Source of the DNA: Lysobacterales bacterium
Lineage (GTDB): Bacteria; Pseudomonadota; Gammaproteobacteria; Xanthomonadales; SZUA-36
Length of the DNA: 6,139 nt
NCBI GenBank assembly: GCA_026196445.1
Contig: JAPHTE010000031.1
Location: 1-6,139, forward strand
Reading direction: 5' to 3'
The notes under the pieces were generated by a model. The model was not told the origin of the DNA and ran no database searches. It saw only the letters and a program-made list of their open reading frames with translations. The stretch's first letter is position 1. Every line of letters starts with the position of its first letter. Below are positions 5,342-6,139 of the stretch, in pieces. Position numbers and translations under genes: made by a program.

Positions 5342-6139
5342 ATAACACCCTGAGAATTGCAACCCGCAAGAGCGCACTGGCCCTGTGGCAGGCTTGCCAC
5401 GTGCGTGACTTGCTGCGGGTTGCACACCCGGGTATCGAAATCGAACTGGTCAAGATCGTCACCCGGGGTGACCGGATACTCGACCGGCCGCTGGCGGAAA
5501 TCGGTGGCAAGGGCCTGTTTTTGAAGGAGCTCGAGCGCGCCATGCTGGATGGTGAAGCCGACCTGGCCGTGCATTCCATGAAGGACGTGCCAGCAGATAT
5601 GGCCGCCGGCCTGGTGCTCGAGGCCGTGTTGGCCAGGGCCAATCCCTATGACGCACTGGTCAGTCGTGAAGGCCTGGTATTGGACGACCTGCTACCGGGA
5701 AGCCTTGTTGGTACATCGAGCCTGCGCCGCCGTTCACAGTTGCTGGCGCTCAGACCGGACCTGGAAGTGACCGATCTGCGTGGCAACGTGGATACGCGTT
5801 TGAGGAAGCTGGATGAGGGCCAGTACGACGCAGTCATCCTGGCCTGTGCGGGCCTCGAGCGGCTGGGCCTGGGTGACCGGATCACCGAAACGCTGCGGCC
5901 GCCCGGTTTTTTGCCGGCGTCCACGCAGGGAATCATAGGACTGCAATGCCGGCAGGATGATGACGTCACGCGGGCGCTGATCAGGCCGTTGGCCGATGTC
6001 GAAACGATGGCGGGCGCCAGCGCCGAGCGGGCCGTTGCCCAGGTGCTCGAAGCGACGTGCCAGGTACCGTTGGCGGCCCACGCGGAGCTCGACAACGGAG
6101 TCATCCGGCTTGATGCCATGGTCAATACGCCCGATGGCA
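5338..6139 (+). CDS. hemC: Hydroxymethylbilane synthase (porphobilinogen deaminase), 3' end missing
   Basis: HemC joins four porphobilinogen molecules into hydroxymethylbilane in haem synthesis, on a dipyrromethane cofactor. The frame starts at a GTG (5338) whose last two bases begin the algR stop codon (GTGA overlap) and continues for 267 codons to the window edge; the family is about 305-315 residues, so the C-terminal 40-50 are missing. Conserved active-site parts are visible: R10 and S12 in IATRKSALALWQA, VTRGDRILD, GGKGLFLKELE, K82/D83 in AVHSMKDVP, R130/R131 in SSLRRRSQ, and R148/R154 in LRGNVDTRL. The cofactor cysteine is C241 in ATCQVPLAAHAEL. Its preceding residues are Ala-Thr rather than the near-universal Gly-Gly, and residues 195-203 read STQGIIGLQ where E. 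coli has VGQGAVGIE. The position behind algR matches Pseudomonas; hemD would be expected next. Confidence 0.95.
   Translation, partial: MNNTLRIATRKSALALWQACHVRDLLRVAHPGIEIELVKIVTRGDRILDRPLAEIGGKGLFLKELERAMLDGEADLAVHSMKDVPADMAAGLVLEAVLARANPYDALVSREGLVLDDLLPGSLVGTSSLRRRSQLLALRPDLEVTDLRGNVDTRLRKLDEGQYDAVILACAGLERLGLGDRITETLRPPGFLPASTQGIIGLQCRQDDDVTRALIRPLADVETMAGASAERAVAQVLEATCQVPLAAHAELDNGVIRLDAMVNTPDG

Overview
The window reads as an ordinary, gene-dense chromosomal segment from a moderately GC-rich gammaproteobacterium outside the Enterobacterales. Two neighbourhoods conserved in that class meet head to head here: a dap/xer cluster (lptM, dapF, a DUF484 gene, xerC) on the minus strand, and an algZ-algR-hemC cluster on the plus strand, in the order familiar from Pseudomonas. 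I see no phage, transposase, CRISPR or other mobile-element genes, and I do not see a previously undescribed system.

Layout: positions 1-31 hold the first ten codons of a minus-strand gene that leaves the window to the left. It has a good ribosome binding site but is too short to identify by sequence. Positions 32-176 are non-coding and carry a REP-like palindromic repeat with a degenerate second copy. Positions 177-2796 are four tightly packed minus-strand genes, read right to left: a small outer-membrane lipoprotein (LptM/YifL type), diaminopimelate epimerase, a DUF484 protein and the XerC recombinase. Gaps are 2 bases (lptM-dapF), a 4-base ATGA overlap (dapF-DUF484) and 33 bases (DUF484-xerC), so they look like one operon. 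The usual lysA between lptM and dapF is absent.

Positions 2797-2837 form the divergent junction and must hold the promoter region for both directions. The plus strand then carries a serine carboxylesterase/lysophospholipase-like hydrolase, a LytS/AlgZ-type membrane histidine kinase, its LytTR response regulator (AlgR type), and the start of hemC (cut by the right edge). The kinase and regulator overlap by 23 bases, and regulator and hemC by 4 bases, which implies translational coupling.

Functions: DapF makes meso-diaminopimelate for peptidoglycan and lysine; XerC resolves chromosome dimers; LptM assists maturation of the LPS export machinery in E. coli; AlgZ/AlgR is a signalling pair that in Pseudomonas controls surface traits; HemC makes the linear tetrapyrrole of haem synthesis. 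The points most worth a second look are the REP-like element, the compact face-to-face promoter region with an uncertain esterase start, and unusual residues around the HemC cofactor-binding cysteine.
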